From Mesorhizobium sp. NBSH29 (lineage in GTDB: Bacteria; Pseudomonadota; Alphaproteobacteria; Rhizobiales; Rhizobiaceae): 64,000 bases of DNA. Numbering within the stretch: the stretch's first letter is position 1; each line of letters starts with the position of its first letter. A program made the translations under genes and the position numbers. The notes beneath the pieces are model-generated. The model saw nothing but the letters and a program-made list of their open reading frames with translations. It made no database searches and was not told where the DNA came from. The stretch spans positions 1,250,501 to 1,314,500 of the forward strand of contig NZ_CP045492.1 of the NCBI RefSeq assembly GCF_015500055.1, written 5' to 3'. Positions 1-7,558 of this stretch are shown in pieces.

Positions 1-444
1 TGCGTCGCCAATCCGTACGATCATTCGGGTTATGGGCCGGACTGCTGGGGCCTGACATCCAGCCATGGCCCAAAAGGCTATGTCGCTCATGCGCCCGACA
101 AGGACCTTGGGGTAATCACGCCAAGCGCGTCTCTGTCGAGCTTTCCCTACGCGCCGGTGGAGGCGATGCGCGCCCTCCGCGGTTTCCTGACAAAGCCGGA
201 ACGCCGCATCTGGGGTCGGTTCGGCTTCGTCGATGCCTTATGCGAAAACTCCGACTGGTATGCGCGTACCTATCTTGCGATTAACCAGGGGCCGATCATC
301 ATAATGATCGAGAATTTTCGAACCGGCCTGCTCTGGAACCTGTTCATGAGCGCACCGGAGGTTCGTTCGGGCCTGTTTAAGCTGGGCTTCCAAAGCCCGC
401 ATCTGTCACAGGCGTCAGTACCGCGCAAACCGGTGCCGACGTGA
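1..444 (+). CDS. C-terminal part of a glycoamylase-like domain protein (5' end outside window)
   Basis: The frame is open from base 1 to a TGA at 442-444, so only the last 147 codons are present. The stretches DHSGYGPDCWGL, PVEAMRALRGFL and LAINQGPIIIMIENFRTG are typical of the end of the glycoamylase-like family (PF10091/COG5368). That family is linked to glucan or cyclic beta-glucan processing, and members are usually secreted or membrane-attached. Substrate and N-terminal architecture cannot be judged here. An internal GTG at 157 could be mistaken for a start, but the homology continues upstream of it. Bases 445-653 hold no recognisable gene. Confidence 0.75.
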   Translation, partial: CVANPYDHSGYGPDCWGLTSSHGPKGYVAHAPDKDLGVITPSASLSSFPYAPVEAMRALRGFLTKPERRIWGRFGFVDALCENSDWYARTYLAINQGPIIIMIENFRTGLLWNLFMSAPEVRSGLFKLGFQSPHLSQASVPRKPVPT

Positions 445-653
445 CTGCGACATCCATGGAGACACAGGAAACTGCGCGAGGCTACAAACAGGGTTGCGGA
501 ATAGAGGGGTAACGAAGCTGCCTTTAGCCGGGTGGATCGCGCCACCTGTCGCTCAGTCCCTTCCGGCTCTCGCTAGGGTCGTTTATCAACGCCAGGCGAT
601 AGACCGCCAATGCGGCAGCCCAGCGTGCCCCGTTTCCGAGGCACGCCAATGAA

Positions 654-1454
654 TTACTGCGCCAGAGGAATCGGCATCACTGTATTGATGGCAGAATCGG
701 CAGCCGCATCAGCACCCAGCCATTGCTTGTGCAGGGCGGCCATGGTGCCATCCTTCTTGATGGCGTCAATCGCGCCATTCACCTTCTCCAGAAGCGGCGA
801 GCCCTTCTTCATCATGATGGCAAACTTGTCGCCAGTCGGAATGGCTTCGACCACCTTCATGCCCGGCATCTTCGTAAACGCGAACTGGAAGCCAGCTATG
901 TCTCCGACCGCTCCATCAAGGCGGGCCGAGGCGACATCGAGCAGCAGTTCTTGCTGGGCGTTGTAGCCACGAAATTCCTTGATGCCATATTTTTCAGTGT
1001 TTTCCTTGATCCAAGCTTCGCCGACCGAAGCAGAGATTGCTCCAATAACCTTGCCCTTCATATCGGCAAGTCCGGTCAGTGTGGTCTTGTCACCGGCGAT
1101 CAGCGCGATATCGCTGTCGTAATAGCCCTGTGTGAACGCTTGGTTCTGGAGCCGTTCATTGGTTATGGAGATGGATGAAATCGCCATATCCACTCGGCCG
1201 GATGCGGTGGCTGCGAACAGCGCCTGAAAGCCAAGGTCTTGGAAAACAATTTCAGCGCCAAGCCGCTTTCCAATCTCCTTGACGAGATCGACCTCGAAAC
1301 CCTCGAAATCACCGCTCTCTGTCTTGTTTTCCCACGGTGGATTGGCTGGATACGCGCCCACATTCAATGTCTCGGCGCTGGCAACAGTCGCCAGACCTAG
1401 ACCGAGGGCAGCGGCGGCAAACGCGCCGATTAGTTTACGACGATGCATCAGCAT
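654..1454 (-). CDS. Amino-acid ABC transporter substrate-binding protein (family 3)
   Basis: This 266-residue protein begins with a basic n-region and an alanine-rich hydrophobic stretch ending near VASA (about residues 1-27), a Sec signal peptide, so it should be periplasmic. The mature part has the family-3 binding fold (SBP_bac_3): FEGFEVDLVKEIGKRLG near residue 50, then the ligand-pocket region with SGRVDMAISSISITNER. The length is typical. The closest transport partner in the window is the permease at 11416-12090, at the far end of the same catabolic cluster, so it probably captures the cluster's amino-acid-like substrate. No ATP-binding subunit is present in the window. Confidence 0.85.
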   Translation of the reverse strand: MLMHRRKLIGAFAAAALGLGLATVASAETLNVGAYPANPPWENKTESGDFEGFEVDLVKEIGKRLGAEIVFQDLGFQALFAATASGRVDMAISSISITNERLQNQAFTQGYYDSDIALIAGDKTTLTGLADMKGKVIGAISASVGEAWIKENTEKYGIKEFRGYNAQQELLLDVASARLDGAVGDIAGFQFAFTKMPGMKVVEAIPTGDKFAIMMKKGSPLLEKVNGAIDAIKKDGTMAALHKQWLGADAAADSAINTVMPIPLAQ

Positions 1455-1532
1455 GTTGGTTCCCCATTATTACCCTTGCGCGCAACCGCGGCGGGTTTCT
1501 TGTTACAGATCCGATATGACGCGGACCTTTCG

Positions 1533-2750
1533 TCATCCCAGCGCTGCCACCATACGGTCCAGCGCCTTGCGGATCTCGTTTTCGTCGCGCATCACACACA
1601 TGCGAAGGAAGGACCGCGACGCATCGCCGAACAGGTAGCCGGGTGAAAGACCAACGCGGGAGGTTTCAAGAATATGCGCGCAGGCAGCCTTGGAATCTGG
1701 CTCTCTCTTCAGAGCGAAAAAAGCATACATTCCGCCTTTTGGTTTTGGCGGCAGCATTAGTGCATCAAGCGGCTCCAATGCGCTGTAGGTGAGATCGAGG
1801 CCACGTCTTGTGCGAGCCTTCAACTCCGCAACAAAGGACTCACCATGGCGTAATGCCGCCTCCGCGCCAGCTTGCGCAAAGGCTGCGGTACCACTGTTTG
1901 TATACTGCGTCATCGCCCCTATTTGCTCGGCTACGCCTGCCGGATGGGTCAGCCAGCCAACGCGCCAACCGGTCATCGCCCAAGCTTTCGAGAAGCTATT
2001 GATCGACAAGATGCGGTCCTCATCGTCCGCTATCTGCAGCATTGAGGGTGCGACATTACCTTCGAAGTAAAGCCGACCATAGACCTCATCGGAAATGATC
2101 CAGATGCCGGTACGTCGGCTGAAATCGAGTAACGCCTGCAGTTCGTCGCGGGTCGCGGTCCATCCTGTGGGATTGCAGGGTGTAGAGAGGAAGATGGCAC
2201 GAGTGCGCGCATCACAACGCGCAAACAGCGCGTCAAGATCCAATTTCCAATCACCATCAAAGCGCAACGCCACGGGACGGGCCTCGCCACCGATCACATG
2301 AATCGCATGGTGAATGTTTGGCCATTGCGGCTCGAGATAGACAACATTAGTGCCGACATCGACCAGCATGTCGAGGGCCAGAAATAAAGCCTGCATACCG
2401 CCCGGCGTAATTGTAGAACGCTCAACCGGGATCGAGCGGCCATGAAGCGCGGTCTGGTATTGCGACAACGCCTCGTTCAGCGCCGTCGCACCACGCATAT
2501 TGGGTATATAGAATGTGCTTCCAGCGTCGAGCGCGGCTTTAGCCGCATCACGGATGAAGCCGGGGGTCACAACGTCGCCCTCGCCATACCATAGCGGGAT
2601 CACGTCGCCCAATGCGCCCGCCCGCACGGCCAATTTGGCAATGTTGTCTGTATGAAGATCCTGGATCTGCGCGCGAATACCCTCAAGAGCGGTACGTGCC
2701 GACAAATTCTGAGGGTATGAGCTCGTAGGTACGCGGCTAGATGCCATCAT
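1533..2750 (-). CDS. PLP-dependent class I/II aminotransferase
   Basis: The protein has 405 residues and the full fold-type I signature: PCNPTG at about 191-196, DEVYGRLYF from 221, and SFSKAWAMTGWR with the probable Schiff-base lysine at about residue 255. It should be a cytosolic transaminase converting an amino acid to its 2-oxo acid. Placed beside an amino-acid binding protein and a cluster encoding indolepyruvate-type oxidoreductase, it is the likely first catabolic step (inference). It is transcribed away from the GntR operon, and its upstream region carries one of the two inverted 11-mers, so it is probably under the same regulator. Substrate specificity cannot be read from the sequence. 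Confidence 0.85.
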   Translation of the reverse strand: MMASSRVPTSSYPQNLSARTALEGIRAQIQDLHTDNIAKLAVRAGALGDVIPLWYGEGDVVTPGFIRDAAKAALDAGSTFYIPNMRGATALNEALSQYQTALHGRSIPVERSTITPGGMQALFLALDMLVDVGTNVVYLEPQWPNIHHAIHVIGGEARPVALRFDGDWKLDLDALFARCDARTRAIFLSTPCNPTGWTATRDELQALLDFSRRTGIWIISDEVYGRLYFEGNVAPSMLQIADDEDRILSINSFSKAWAMTGWRVGWLTHPAGVAEQIGAMTQYTNSGTAAFAQAGAEAALRHGESFVAELKARTRRGLDLTYSALEPLDALMLPPKPKGGMYAFFALKREPDSKAACAHILETSRVGLSPGYLFGDASRSFLRMCVMRDENEIRKALDRMVAALG

Positions 2751-2847
2751 TAATCGCTTTCATGGAATACAATGGAGGCCCGCGCCGGATGCTACCGACT
2801 TCACGGAAAAGCAGCGCAGCTCTCCTATACAAGATCACCACAAAACC

Positions 2848-2980
2848 GTATACTGTTCAAGCGTATTCTTCATAGAAAACTCACGCGCGCCAAACATTGC
2901 GAGGCTAATAATTGATGGAAAGTGGGGATTTCTGCTAAACCACGCCAAATCAGCGTTGCGAAGCGAAAAGAACAGTATAC
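2848..2980. promoter_or_regulatory. Divergent control region with paired 11-mers (candidate GntR operators)
   Basis: GTATACTGTTC at 2848-2858 and its exact reverse complement GAACAGTATAC at 2970-2980 lie 111 bp apart. They sit between the aminotransferase gene (minus strand) and the GntR gene (plus strand). Paired identical half-elements around a regulator's own promoter are what autoregulation with DNA looping would look like. The right copy ends 10 bases before the ATG at 2991, which argues against the upstream in-frame ATG at 2922 as the true start. Binding by this GntR protein is inferred. Confidence 0.55.
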
Positions 2981-2990
2981 AGATAGGCGT

Positions 2991-3704
2991 ATGAAACCCG
3001 CCTTAGAAGAGATGAAAAAACCCAGGATCAACGGAAATCTGCGCGCAAAGGTTTATGATGACCTGCGTGATCGGATCCATCATGGATTGCTCGGGCAAGA
3101 CGAAAAGCTCGTTGATGTGGATATCGCAAACCAGCTTGGGATTTCCCGAATGCCGGTGCGCGAAGCGCTGCTGCAGCTTACCCATGAAGGTTATTTGGTC
3201 GGCACGACGCGGGGTTTCATGCTGCCGCGGCTAACCGCAGTTGATGTCGCAAACATCTTTGAGGTGCGCCGGCTGCTAGAGCCTCGCGCTGCCGCTCACG
3301 CGGCGCGTGACATCAGTGCCGATGGCATGAAGCGGCTGGCTGAGGCCCTTGCCGATGCCGAGCGCGGTGCTGCGACTGAAGATGCCGAATTGTTGTTTGA
3401 GGCTAATGTTCGCTTTCGCCGCTGCTGGCTGGAAGCAGTCAACAATGATCGTCTCGCTTCGGCGATAGCACGCTTTGCCGATCACGTTCAGGTGGTGCGC
3501 CTTGGCACCCTCACCCACGCCCCAACGCAAGCGGTGGTGGTCACCGGCATGAGAAGGCTTCACCAAGCTTTTGTACGCCGAGATTCGATGGCTGCCTTTG
3601 ATCATATGACGCGCTTCATCGAGTCAGCACAGGAGCGGTTCGTAACTCTAACCGAGCGCCTGGAGGCCGACGAGCCTGATACCCAGCAGAGACTGACACG
3701 ATGA
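2991..3704 (+). CDS. GntR-family transcriptional regulator, FadR/FCD subgroup
   Basis: From ATG 2991 the product is 237 residues. The N-terminal winged helix contains VYDDLRDRIHHGLL and LGISRMPVREALLQL, a textbook GntR recognition region. The rest is all-helical FCD type, with EVRRLLEPRAAAHAA and later His and Asp residues that could bind a metal or acid ligand. The frame is open back to 2922, but that would place the operator-like 11-mer inside the gene, so 2991 is preferred (3012 is another option). The stop overlaps the start of the next gene (3701-3704), so it is the first gene of the catabolic operon and probably its local regulator. Confidence 0.85.
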   Translation: MKPALEEMKKPRINGNLRAKVYDDLRDRIHHGLLGQDEKLVDVDIANQLGISRMPVREALLQLTHEGYLVGTTRGFMLPRLTAVDVANIFEVRRLLEPRAAAHAARDISADGMKRLAEALADAERGAATEDAELLFEANVRFRRCWLEAVNNDRLASAIARFADHVQVVRLGTLTHAPTQAVVVTGMRRLHQAFVRRDSMAAFDHMTRFIESAQERFVTLTERLEADEPDTQQRLTR

Positions 3705-4795
3705 TAAAGCGCCATCCACTCAAAGGCCCCAACAAATTCAAGCTGGGCGTCTTCTCCCTAAACGCCGATGGCGGACTGGCAATAACGACAGTGCCAGAAC
3801 GGTGGCGCGCGCGCTGGGATGACAATTTGAACGCGGCCCGCATCGCGGACCTTGCGGGTATTGAGTTTCTGCTTCCTATTGCGCGCTGGCGCGGCTTCGG
3901 CGGCACGACGCGGGCCCGGGAATGGTCGTTTGAAACTTTTACCTGGGCGGCCGGCCTTGCGGTCGCAACCACCGACATTGCACTGTTCATGACCGTGCAT
4001 GTGCCGCTGGTGCATCCCCTTCAGGCCGCGAAAGCGTTGGCCACCGTCGATCATATATCGGGGGGGCGCGCCGGCCTCAACATTGTCTGCGGCTGGAATC
4101 CGGACGAGTTTGCCATGTTCGGGCAGACGGTAGGAGAGCGCACCTACGACCAAGCGGAAGAGTGGATCACCATCATTGAGCGTGCCTATGGCGCACAAGA
4201 ACCTTTTGACTTTTCTGGGTCGTTTTATGACCTCAAGGGCGTGATCAGCAAGCCGGCCAGCCTTCAGGTGCCGCGCCCTGTCACCATGAATGCGGCATTC
4301 GGCGCACCGGGGCGCGATTTTGCCGCGCGCCATTGCGACTTCCTATTCTCCACCTTCTCCGAGATCGAAGACGGCAAAGCCCATGTGGTGGACATTCGCA
4401 ACCGCGCCTCCACGGTCGGGCGCGACGTTGGGGTCTATACCGTTTGTCACGTGGTGTGTCGCGAGACCCAGGAAGAAGCCGAGCATTACTATCGGCATTA
4501 TGCGCTCGACAATGCTGACCACGGTGCGGTGGATGAGCACATGAAGAAGAAAAAGGAATTCGCCCATTCGCACGACAAGGCAGCATTCGATCTGTACCGC
4601 CAACGCTTCGCTGGTGGTGCCGGCACCTACCCGCTGATCGGCACGCCTGAACGCATTGTCGACGACCTTATCCGCATCATGGATCAGGGTTATGCTGGAG
4701 CCGCTCTCTCCTTCACCAATTACACCTATGAGCTGCCCTTCTTCTGCGATCGCGTTTTGCCGTTAATGCGGCAGGCTGGGCTGAGGGTGAATTGA
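3701..4795 (+). CDS. LLM-class flavin-dependent monooxygenase (RutA/SsuD-like)
   Basis: This 364-residue protein is a luciferase-like (Bac_luciferase) TIM barrel. Recognisable parts are ALATVDHISGGRAGLNIV followed by CGWNPDEF, the SKPASLQ segment, and TYPLIGTPERIVDDLIRI near the C-terminus. In this class FMNH2 is supplied by a partner reductase to hydroxylate or cleave small organic substrates; RutA and alkanesulfonate monooxygenase are the nearest relatives I recognise. A flavin reductase gene follows with a 4-base overlap (4792-4795), which supports a two-component enzyme. The substrate is unknown. Within the cluster it may oxidise the 2-oxo acid or a ring product. Confidence 0.85.
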   Translation: MIKRHPLKGPNKFKLGVFSLNADGGLAITTVPERWRARWDDNLNAARIADLAGIEFLLPIARWRGFGGTTRAREWSFETFTWAAGLAVATTDIALFMTVHVPLVHPLQAAKALATVDHISGGRAGLNIVCGWNPDEFAMFGQTVGERTYDQAEEWITIIERAYGAQEPFDFSGSFYDLKGVISKPASLQVPRPVTMNAAFGAPGRDFAARHCDFLFSTFSEIEDGKAHVVDIRNRASTVGRDVGVYTVCHVVCRETQEEAEHYYRHYALDNADHGAVDEHMKKKKEFAHSHDKAAFDLYRQRFAGGAGTYPLIGTPERIVDDLIRIMDQGYAGAALSFTNYTYELPFFCDRVLPLMRQAGLRVN

Positions 4796-5352
4796 TGACC
4801 GCCCTTGCAGCACCGCGGCCAGCCGCCCTACAATTTCCCCCGACGATTGATCCGCGCGGATTTAAACAAGGTATGCGCGCTCTTGCCGGTGCGGTTGCTG
4901 TGCTGGCCGCCGAAGATGAGACGCATGGCAGCAGGGGGCTCACCGCAACCGCAATCTGTTCCTTCAGCGCCGATCCAGCATCGCTTCTGGTTTGCATCAA
5001 TACTCAAAGCTCTATCACGCCCATGTTGCGCGAGGGACTGTCCTTTTCAGTCAACCTGCCGGGATCCGACCAAGACTTTGTGGCGCGCGCCTTTGGCGGC
5101 ATGACAGTTGCAAAGGGCGTTTCCCGCTTCGCTTCGGGATCGTGGGTTCGCGGAGCAAATGGCGCACCGGTGCTTGTTGGCGCGCGCGCCGTATTTGAAT
5201 GTCATGTTAGCGAGATCATCGCGCGGGCCTCTCACCTGATCGTTATCGGATTAGTGTCTGGCGTGACGCTTGATCGCGAGGATCGCGCCGCGCTTCTTTA
5301 TTCTGATGGCAGCTTCGCAACCACCCAGAAATATCAGGAAACCGTGCGATGA
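4792..5352 (+). CDS. Flavin reductase domain protein (HpaC-like)
   Basis: The product is 186 residues, the usual size for the flavin_reduct family. FKQGMRALAGAVAVLAA, then GLTATAICSFSADPASLLV, and SHLIVIGLVSGV near the end match the FMN-binding split barrel of HpaC-type NAD(P)H:flavin reductases. It overlaps the monooxygenase gene upstream and the aldolase gene downstream (ATGA junctions), so the three are translationally coupled. It most likely supplies reduced flavin to the LLM enzyme. Which pyridine nucleotide it prefers cannot be told. Confidence 0.85.
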   Translation: MMTALAAPRPAALQFPPTIDPRGFKQGMRALAGAVAVLAAEDETHGSRGLTATAICSFSADPASLLVCINTQSSITPMLREGLSFSVNLPGSDQDFVARAFGGMTVAKGVSRFASGSWVRGANGAPVLVGARAVFECHVSEIIARASHLIVIGLVSGVTLDREDRAALLYSDGSFATTQKYQETVR

Positions 5353-6107
5353 CTGATCTTCTTTCAGGGCATTTAAAGACACGTCTGCGCGCGGGTAATC
5401 CGCTCGGGTTGGTGTGGCTGTCCCTTGGCCACGCTTCTATCGCGGAGATGGCCGCCCATTCCGGCGCGGATGCCTTGGTCATCGATCTGCAGCATGGCCT
5501 TTGGGAGAGAGGCACCTTCGAAATGGCCGTTGGCGTGTCTATGGGTAAGGTTCCCGTGCTAGCCCGTGTCGCCGAAAACTCATCTTTTGCCATCGGCTCG
5601 GCATTAGACGCAGGAACCGATGGCGTTCTGGTGCCTATGGTGGAAACGGCAGAGCAGGCAGCTGCTGCCGTTTCGGCGGCGCGCTTCCCTCCCCACGGGA
5701 ATAGGTCCGGCGGTGGGGTGCGGCCCTTATCCATGGGCTTCGGTGCCTATCTCGACAAGGCTGAGACCATCGTCGTTGGAGTGATGATCGAAACCGTCAA
5801 AGGGATAGCCAATGCCGAAGCCATCGCCGCAACACCCGGTCTGGATTTGATCCTTATCGGAACCGGTGATCTCAGCATCTCTCATGGCACCGCTAAAGGC
5901 GGCTCTCAAACGATGGAGGAGGCTTGCACTGTTGTGAAGGCAGCCTGCCAAAAGGCAGGCATTGCCAGCGGCATCTTTACCACCAGCGTCGAGGCAGCCG
6001 CTACGCGGCGCAAAGATGGTTATCAGCTCGTCGTCGTGGCCAATGATATTGATGCCATCAAGGGCTCTTTCGCTGTCGCAGTCGCGCAGTTTATGGAGGC
6101 CTCGTGA
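5349..6107 (+). CDS. HpcH/HpaI-family aldolase
   Basis: This 252-residue protein matches the class II pyruvate-type aldolases: DALVIDLQHGLWERG, the arginine in ARVAENSS, GTDGVLVPMVETAEQA and MIETVKGIANAEAIA with the metal-binding Glu, then LILIGTGDLSIS. These enzymes cleave 4-hydroxy-2-oxo acids to pyruvate or oxaloacetate-type fragments plus an aldehyde. It starts inside the stop of the flavin reductase gene. The product of the upstream monooxygenase could be its substrate, giving oxidation followed by C-C cleavage (inference). Confidence 0.85.
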   Translation: MTDLLSGHLKTRLRAGNPLGLVWLSLGHASIAEMAAHSGADALVIDLQHGLWERGTFEMAVGVSMGKVPVLARVAENSSFAIGSALDAGTDGVLVPMVETAEQAAAAVSAARFPPHGNRSGGGVRPLSMGFGAYLDKAETIVVGVMIETVKGIANAEAIAATPGLDLILIGTGDLSISHGTAKGGSQTMEEACTVVKAACQKAGIASGIFTTSVEAAATRRKDGYQLVVVANDIDAIKGSFAVAVAQFMEAS

Positions 6108-6607
6108 CAAAAGTTCCATTTCGCGATCGTCTCGTGTTTGAAAACGATACAGGCGAAATCCAGGACGAGGGACGCCGCTACATGCTTGTGCGGCCCGAAG
6201 CACTGATGGGTATTTTCCGCCTGCTTGGAGATGATCTCCGCGCCGAGGCATTGGATGCGCTCGCTGCCTCGGTCGTCGAGATGGGCGGCAAAAGCGCGCG
6301 CGCCTACCGTGACGACGGACCGGGTGATCCTGAATCGCTTTTATCGACGGTCGCCATAACAGCTCCAGATCTGGGCTGGGGTATTTGGGAGTTCAGCCTC
6401 AACCCTGCAAAGCTCCACCTCAACGTGCGCAATAGCCCGTTTGCTATGGGTTATGGTGCGTCCGTGCATCCAGTCTGTCACGCCATTTCCGGAATGGCGA
6501 CTGCGGTTGCGCGGCTTGCTCTGAATAGGGAAGACCTTGTTGCTGTGGAAACAGCGTGTTCAGCCTGTGGTGCTCCAGCCTGCACATTTGAGGCGAACCT
6601 TGAATGA
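6104..6607 (+). CDS. V4R-domain small-molecule-binding protein
   Basis: The 167-residue product is read from a GTG at 6104 that overlaps the aldolase stop, with GGAGG just upstream. The C-terminal half shows the V4R pattern: GYGASVHPVCHAISG, then the cysteine cluster ETACSACGAPACTFEANL. V4R domains bind hydrocarbons or other small ligands and occur beside aromatic degradation enzymes, as sensors (XylR/DmpR) or chaperones of catalytic intermediates. There is no DNA-binding part here, so it may be a stand-alone ligand or metal-binding subunit. Its presence in a catabolic operon that ends in an indolepyruvate-type oxidoreductase is unusual to me. Confidence 0.65.
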   Translation: MTKVPFRDRLVFENDTGEIQDEGRRYMLVRPEALMGIFRLLGDDLRAEALDALAASVVEMGGKSARAYRDDGPGDPESLLSTVAITAPDLGWGIWEFSLNPAKLHLNVRNSPFAMGYGASVHPVCHAISGMATAVARLALNREDLVAVETACSACGAPACTFEANLE

Positions 6608-6695
6608 ATTAAACAAGACCACCACTCACTAGCTTCGCTACAATGTATTAAAATCCGCTTCAATTTGTTGAAGCAGAAACATCGGGAGGATAATT

Positions 6696-7487
6696 ATGAA
6701 ATCGAATGAGGCGCTTGGCGCTCTTGCAGATTTGCTTTTGTCTGGAAGTGTAGAAGTCGTGGATCTGGCTGCGGTTCTGGGACCAGATACACCGCTGATA
6801 AAATTGCCTCCTGAGCTGGCGGTCGACACACCGAAGATCGAAATCCATAAAATCTCTGCCTATGATGACAAAGGTCCCTGGTGGGCATGGAATTGGCTGA
6901 AGCTCGGAGAACATTCCGGTACCCATTTCGACGCGCCGCGTCACTGGATCACCGGCAAGGATTACAGTGACGGGTCAACCGATACGATTGCACCCCAGAA
7001 CTTTGTCGCGCCGGTAAACGTCATCGACTGTTCGAAGCAGTCATCAGCTGATCACGACTATCTTTTAACGGCTGAGGACGTGAAGGCTTGGGAAGCTGAG
7101 CATGGTGCGATCCGTCCGGGTGAATGGGTGGTCATGCGTACCGACTGGTACAAGCGCAACGGCTCCGAAGCCGAGTTTCTGAATGCCAATGAGACTGGGC
7201 CTCATGCGCCTGGACCAAGCGTCGATTGCATTGAGTACATTATCTCGACCGGCGCCATCGGCTGGGGCAGCGAGACGATTGGTACAGATGCCGGACAGGC
7301 TGGCGGAATGGAGCCGCCATTTCCGGCCCATAGTCTTATGCACAAGGCCAATCGGTATGGTCTGGCTAGCCTTTGCAACCTCGACAAACTGCCGGCCAAG
7401 GGTGCTATCCTTATCGCGGCGCCACTAAAAATTGAAAATGGGACAGGCAGTCCCTGCCGCGTTCTGGCTCTCGTGCCAAAGGCATAG
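6696..7487 (+). CDS. Cyclase-family metal-dependent hydrolase (kynurenine formamidase / isatin hydrolase type)
   Basis: The product is 263 residues with a good ribosome site (GGGAGG) before ATG 6696. HSGTHFDAPRHW at about residue 72 is the metal-binding HxGTHxDxPxH motif of the cyclase family (PF04199). GWGSETIGTDAG and HSLMHKANRYGLASLCNL complete the family pattern. Known members open amides or lactams such as N-formylkynurenine and isatin, both tryptophan or indole derivatives. That fits a route for an indole-like compound, but the substrate is inferred. Eighty-eight bases separate it from the V4R gene, so it may have its own promoter. Confidence 0.8.
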   Translation: MKSNEALGALADLLLSGSVEVVDLAAVLGPDTPLIKLPPELAVDTPKIEIHKISAYDDKGPWWAWNWLKLGEHSGTHFDAPRHWITGKDYSDGSTDTIAPQNFVAPVNVIDCSKQSSADHDYLLTAEDVKAWEAEHGAIRPGEWVVMRTDWYKRNGSEAEFLNANETGPHAPGPSVDCIEYIISTGAIGWGSETIGTDAGQAGGMEPPFPAHSLMHKANRYGLASLCNLDKLPAKGAILIAAPLKIENGTGSPCRVLALVPKA

Positions 7488-7558
7488 AGCACCACACCAA
7501 ACCTGAGCCGGCACGACGCGCCTATGACCTGCGCATGACCCTATGAAGGAGGTTTCCA

